The translations under genes were made by a program, and so were the position numbers. The notes under the pieces were generated by a model. That model saw only the letters and a list, made by a program, of their open reading frames with translations, did no database searches and was not told the DNA's origin. Of a DNA stretch of 64,000 bases, positions 61,547 to 64,000 are shown piece after piece; position 1 is the stretch's first letter, and every line of letters starts with the position of its first letter. Origin of the DNA: an uncultured Clostridia bacterium (lineage in GTDB: Bacteria > Bacillota > Clostridia > Christensenellales > DTU072); contig CAKQTC010000001.1 in assembly GCA_934274515.1 (NCBI GenBank), positions 1 to 64,000 of the forward strand, written 5' to 3'.

Positions 61547-63181
61547 TTATAAGGTTTCTCTTACTGTTATTCCGCACTCGAACTCGATTTCGATTTCCTT
61601 GTTGGACAGCACAGTGATTTTCCTTACAAGGCTTTTGAACATCACTCGGTCGAACTCTTCAAGTATCTTTCCTTTCTGTAGCAGTTTGGTCACTTCTTCG
61701 ATTCGGTAAGATGCGAGTTGGACTTTTCCTTGCTCGGACAGTATCTCTTCTTTTCTCATAAGCAGTTGGTCTATTTTCATTCCGACCTGTTGGCTTTGCT
61801 GTTCATACTCTTTATCGGTAATCTCTCCGTTGTTCCTTTTCATCAGCAGTTCCATCATCTGCTCTTGTAGTTTTTCTATCTCGACATTCACTTCATTTAT
61901 CGCTGTCGCACAGGAGTCCGTTATTTCGCTCATGGTCGCACTTTGAAGTTTTTCGAGTATTTGTTCCTTGTCCCCTATAAGTTCGTTCAGCGCCCTTACA
62001 AACGCTTTCTCAAGGGCTTCTTCCTTGATAGGTCGACTCTTGCAGTATTCCGCTCCTGTGTTTTCGTGTCTTTTGCACACCCATATGTAGTACTTCTTAT
62101 ATTTGTTGTACTGTTGGTGTCTTCGGTAGGTTTCCCCGCATTCGCCGCATACTATCATTCCGCTGAACGGATATTTACCTGAAAACTTTCCGCATCCCGT
62201 TTCACCTGTACTTCGTAGCGACTGCCTGTTTTGGAACTCTTGCTGTACCATGTCGAATGTCTCTTTCGATATGATAGCCGCATGGCTATCTTCCACATAC
62301 CAGCTCTGCGCGAATCCTTCGTTTTTAATTCGCCTTGGGGATAGAAAGTCTGGAAGATATGTTTTTTGCAGGTGGCAATCGCCCTTGTACTTTTCATTTT
62401 GCAGTATCGACTTCACCGTGGAAGGATGCCATGTTTCTCTGCCTGACGGCGATGCTATACCATCTCGCTCAAGTCCTTCAGCGATTTCTTTCAGACTTTT
62501 ACCATCAAGAAACTCCGCATATATCCTTCTGACCGTTATTGCCTCTTCTGGCACTATTTTCAGCACCGTTCCCTTCTTGTCTCTCGTATATCCAAGGAAG
62601 TGTTTCGTGTTAAGAATCACTTTCCCCTCTTGGAACTTTTTCTTGACGCTCCACCTAATATTATTGGATATGCTCCGGCTTTCTTCTTCCGCAAGGCTTG
62701 CCATTATCGTAAGAACGAACTCGCTCCGCTCTTGTAGCGTGTCAAGGTTTTCTTTCTCGAATATGATTCCGATGCCGTCCGCTTTCAGTTTTCTTGCCGT
62801 CTGTACGCAGTCGAGTGTGTTTCTTGCGAATCGGCTGACCGATTTCGTAATTATAAGGTCTATCTTTCCGTCTTCGCAGTCCTTTATCATTCGTTTGAAC
62901 TGCACTCGTTTGGTATTTTTACCGCTCAAACCGGGGTCGGCATAGATGTCAACCATCGTCCAATCATCATGGCTTGCAATGAGTTTGGTGAAGTGGTCTA
63001 CCTGTGCCTCGTAACTGCTCTCCTGTTCTTCGTGGTCGGTCGACACTCGTGCATATGCAGCCACTCGTATTTTAGGCTTTTGTCCCATCGCTACCGACAT
63101 AGGGTCAAGCCGTTCGACTCTTGTTTTCGCTGGTATAATCGTAATTTTGGGTTTAGTGTTTGCACAGTTTTCCATTGACAT
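61547..63181 (-). CDS. Large serine recombinase
   Basis: This 544-residue DNA integrase/transposase has an N-terminal resolvase domain (AAYARVSTDHEEQESSYEAQ with the catalytic Ser, then SRFARNTLD), a recombinase domain, a zinc ribbon (CGECGETYRR, CKRHENTGAEYC) and a C-terminal coiled coil. The start at 63181 is chosen because GGAGGGCGGG precedes it; the 36 codons upstream are probably not translated. Its codon use looks less CG-dinucleotide-rich than its neighbours, suggesting transfer. It lies next to a tRNA gene, but no other mobile-element genes are visible here. Confidence 0.92.
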   Translation of the reverse strand: MSMENCANTKPKITIIPAKTRVERLDPMSVAMGQKPKIRVAAYARVSTDHEEQESSYEAQVDHFTKLIASHDDWTMVDIYADPGLSGKNTKRVQFKRMIKDCEDGKIDLIITKSVSRFARNTLDCVQTARKLKADGIGIIFEKENLDTLQERSEFVLTIMASLAEEESRSISNNIRWSVKKKFQEGKVILNTKHFLGYTRDKKGTVLKIVPEEAITVRRIYAEFLDGKSLKEIAEGLERDGIASPSGRETWHPSTVKSILQNEKYKGDCHLQKTYLPDFLSPRRIKNEGFAQSWYVEDSHAAIISKETFDMVQQEFQNRQSLRSTGETGCGKFSGKYPFSGMIVCGECGETYRRHQQYNKYKKYYIWVCKRHENTGAEYCKSRPIKEEALEKAFVRALNELIGDKEQILEKLQSATMSEITDSCATAINEVNVEIEKLQEQMMELLMKRNNGEITDKEYEQQSQQVGMKIDQLLMRKEEILSEQGKVQLASYRIEEVTKLLQKGKILEEFDRVMFKSLVRKITVLSNKEIEIEFECGITVRETL

Positions 63182-63229
63182 TTCCCGCCCTCCCGTTTGT
63201 ATATTCTTTTCGTTCCGATATGCTACACC

Positions 63230-63269
63230 AAACAAAACGAACGGTATAAAATGACCGTTCGTTTTGTTT
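63230..63269 (-). terminator. Long inverted repeat terminator
   Basis: A perfect 16-base inverted repeat (AAACAAAACGAACGGT with ACCGTTCGTTTTGTTT) encloses eight bases. On the minus strand it follows the transporter gene and ends in a T-rich arm, fitting a terminator; it also lies upstream of the recombinase gene. Confidence 0.75.
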
Positions 63270-63312
63270 AATAAACGTAGACGTTTCAAAAAAGACGAGG
63301 CGTTTATTATTG

Positions 63313-64000
63313 TTATTCGGATAGGTTATCTTCTTCTGTGGCGGCGGCTTCTTGGGATATGGCAAGTTTTTCGTTGTCAAGAGATTCGGTTTGCGTTTCC
63401 GCGCCTTCCGCTACGAGTGCGGCGTTATTCATTTCTGCGGTGTCTTTTGCCAAAATTTCCGCGATTTTCGTTTTGTCGAGTTTAAGTCTGCTGAAAATCA
63501 ATATCCCTGCACCGACAAACATGACTACGCCTACGCAAAGTATCCAACCGATACCTGCCGCCGCTTCCGGCGTTTGTTCCGCGTTACCGCTCACAAAACC
63601 GACTGCCGTTAATAACGACGTGGAAACTGCCGTTACTATTCCCTGCCCTGCTTTATAGCAGAACGTCATCACGCCTGCGTAAGTACCCGTTTGGTCTTTG
63701 CCCGTTTTGTCTTTTTGCAGCACAACAACGTCGCCTACGAGCGCAAGCGGCATCGAGTACAACACGCCCGTTCCCGCTCCGGCAATCATGAGCGACGGCG
63801 CTAAAAAGACCACTCCGAGCCAACTTTTTCCGCCGCCTTTTGCAAGCAGTTCGTTAATCGGCGCGCGACAAAGGAACGCGATAAACAGCAAGGCACAGCC
63901 GACGAAACTGATTAATAGTCCCGTAAACATCGAAAATTCTTTGCTCTTTTTCTTTGCGAGTTTCGCCCAAACGGGTTGACATCCTATTGTCATAAGCAAG
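63313..64000 (-). CDS. GPH/MFS-type transporter, C-terminal part (cut by window edge)
   Basis: At least 229 residues of a membrane transporter are seen, covering about the last six membrane segments, for example LISFVGCALLFIAFLC, VFLAPSLMIAGAGTGVLYSMPLAL and IGWILCVGVVMFVGAGILIFS. An acidic cytoplasmic tail of about 60 residues rich in Glu and Ala closes the chain. The pattern fits the glycoside-pentoside-hexuronide family of sugar:cation symporters. The N-terminal half lies beyond the right edge, so the start is unknown. A terminator follows the stop. Confidence 0.8.
   Translation of the reverse strand, partial: LLMTIGCQPVWAKLAKKKSKEFSMFTGLLISFVGCALLFIAFLCRAPINELLAKGGGKSWLGVVFLAPSLMIAGAGTGVLYSMPLALVGDVVVLQKDKTGKDQTGTYAGVMTFCYKAGQGIVTAVSTSLLTAVGFVSGNAEQTPEAAAGIGWILCVGVVMFVGAGILIFSRLKLDKTKIAEILAKDTAEMNNAALVAEGAETQTESLDNEKLAISQEAAATEEDNLSE

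Noticed and set aside
1..64000. CRISPR arrays, rRNA genes and insertion-sequence transposases
   Set aside because: No regularly spaced direct repeats, no rRNA-like sequence and no DDE transposase frame were seen anywhere in the window.

Overview
The window reads as a chromosomal stretch of a low-to-mid GC Bacillota/Clostridia-type bacterium, probably an uncultured anaerobic gut lineage. Supporting this are RNase J with the TrmR/TrhP tRNA-modification pair, DnaD- and DnaI/DnaC-like replication proteins, a BhlA/UviB-type holin, and large MBG, BspA-type LRR and GLUG surface proteins typical of gut Clostridia. No rRNA gene is present, so the family-level placement is inference.

Layout. 1-4.3 kb: a small two-pass membrane protein, a phage-style HTH protein with an unknown partner, and two tandem multi-pass membrane proteins. 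4.4-8.9 kb (minus strand): an operon of RNase J, tRNA U34 methyltransferase TrmR, U32 protein TrhP and an MGDG-synthase-like glycosyltransferase. 9.08-9.8 kb: a sugar nucleotidyltransferase. 9.8-17.8 kb (minus strand): a ten-gene phage-derived block of large terminase, a truncated TerS-like protein, portal, scaffold, capsid, two connector-type proteins, a nozzle, a 29-residue protein and a BhlA-like holin. It has no integrase, repressor, replication, tail-fibre or endolysin gene. 17.9-23.4 kb (plus strand): BirA, a CDF metal transporter, an exported protein, an Ldh2-family dehydrogenase, and a fusion of an RNA polymerase alpha-CTD-like domain to WG repeats. 23.5-34.9 kb (minus strand): a methyltransferase, a PlsC-like fusion, an M29 aminopeptidase, a YjbQ protein, UvrA, UvrB, a hairpin-rich intergenic stretch, two tail-anchored small proteins and a GH2 glycosidase. 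35-44.3 kb: a BspA-like lipoprotein and a 2015-residue MBG surface protein. 44.4-48.3 kb: a flippase-like membrane protein and two FAD oxidoreductases. 48.6-55 kb (plus strand): a tight four-gene operon of a divergent release-factor-like GGQ protein, an SF1 helicase, a coiled-coil protein and a membrane-spanning GLUG protein. 55.2-58.5 kb (minus strand): a Rad50/SbcC-like coiled-coil protein with a zinc hook but degenerate ATPase motifs. 58.7-61.1 kb: DnaD-like and DnaC/DnaI-like proteins. 61.2 kb: tRNA-Ala(CGC). 61.5-63.2 kb: a large serine recombinase. The right edge cuts a GPH/MFS transporter.

How the genes work together. TrhP and TrmR carry out successive steps of wobble uridine modification (ho5U to mo5U). 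UvrB and UvrA are adjacent repair partners. The DnaD- and DnaC-like proteins fit a helicase-loading pair. The 9.8-17.8 kb block looks able to build and fill a capsid but not to live as a phage, so a domesticated or gene-transfer-agent-like particle is worth testing. The four-gene operon at 48.6-55 kb is the other strong candidate for an undescribed system: it couples a GGQ hydrolase, a helicase and a coiled coil to a protein that crosses the membrane. The neighbouring Rad50-like pseudo-ATPase may or may not belong with it. Several host genes (at 2576, 17891, 45668, 48344 and probably 48608) have a consensus -10 box only 6-10 bases before the ATG and no Shine-Dalgarno site, which suggests leaderless mRNAs.
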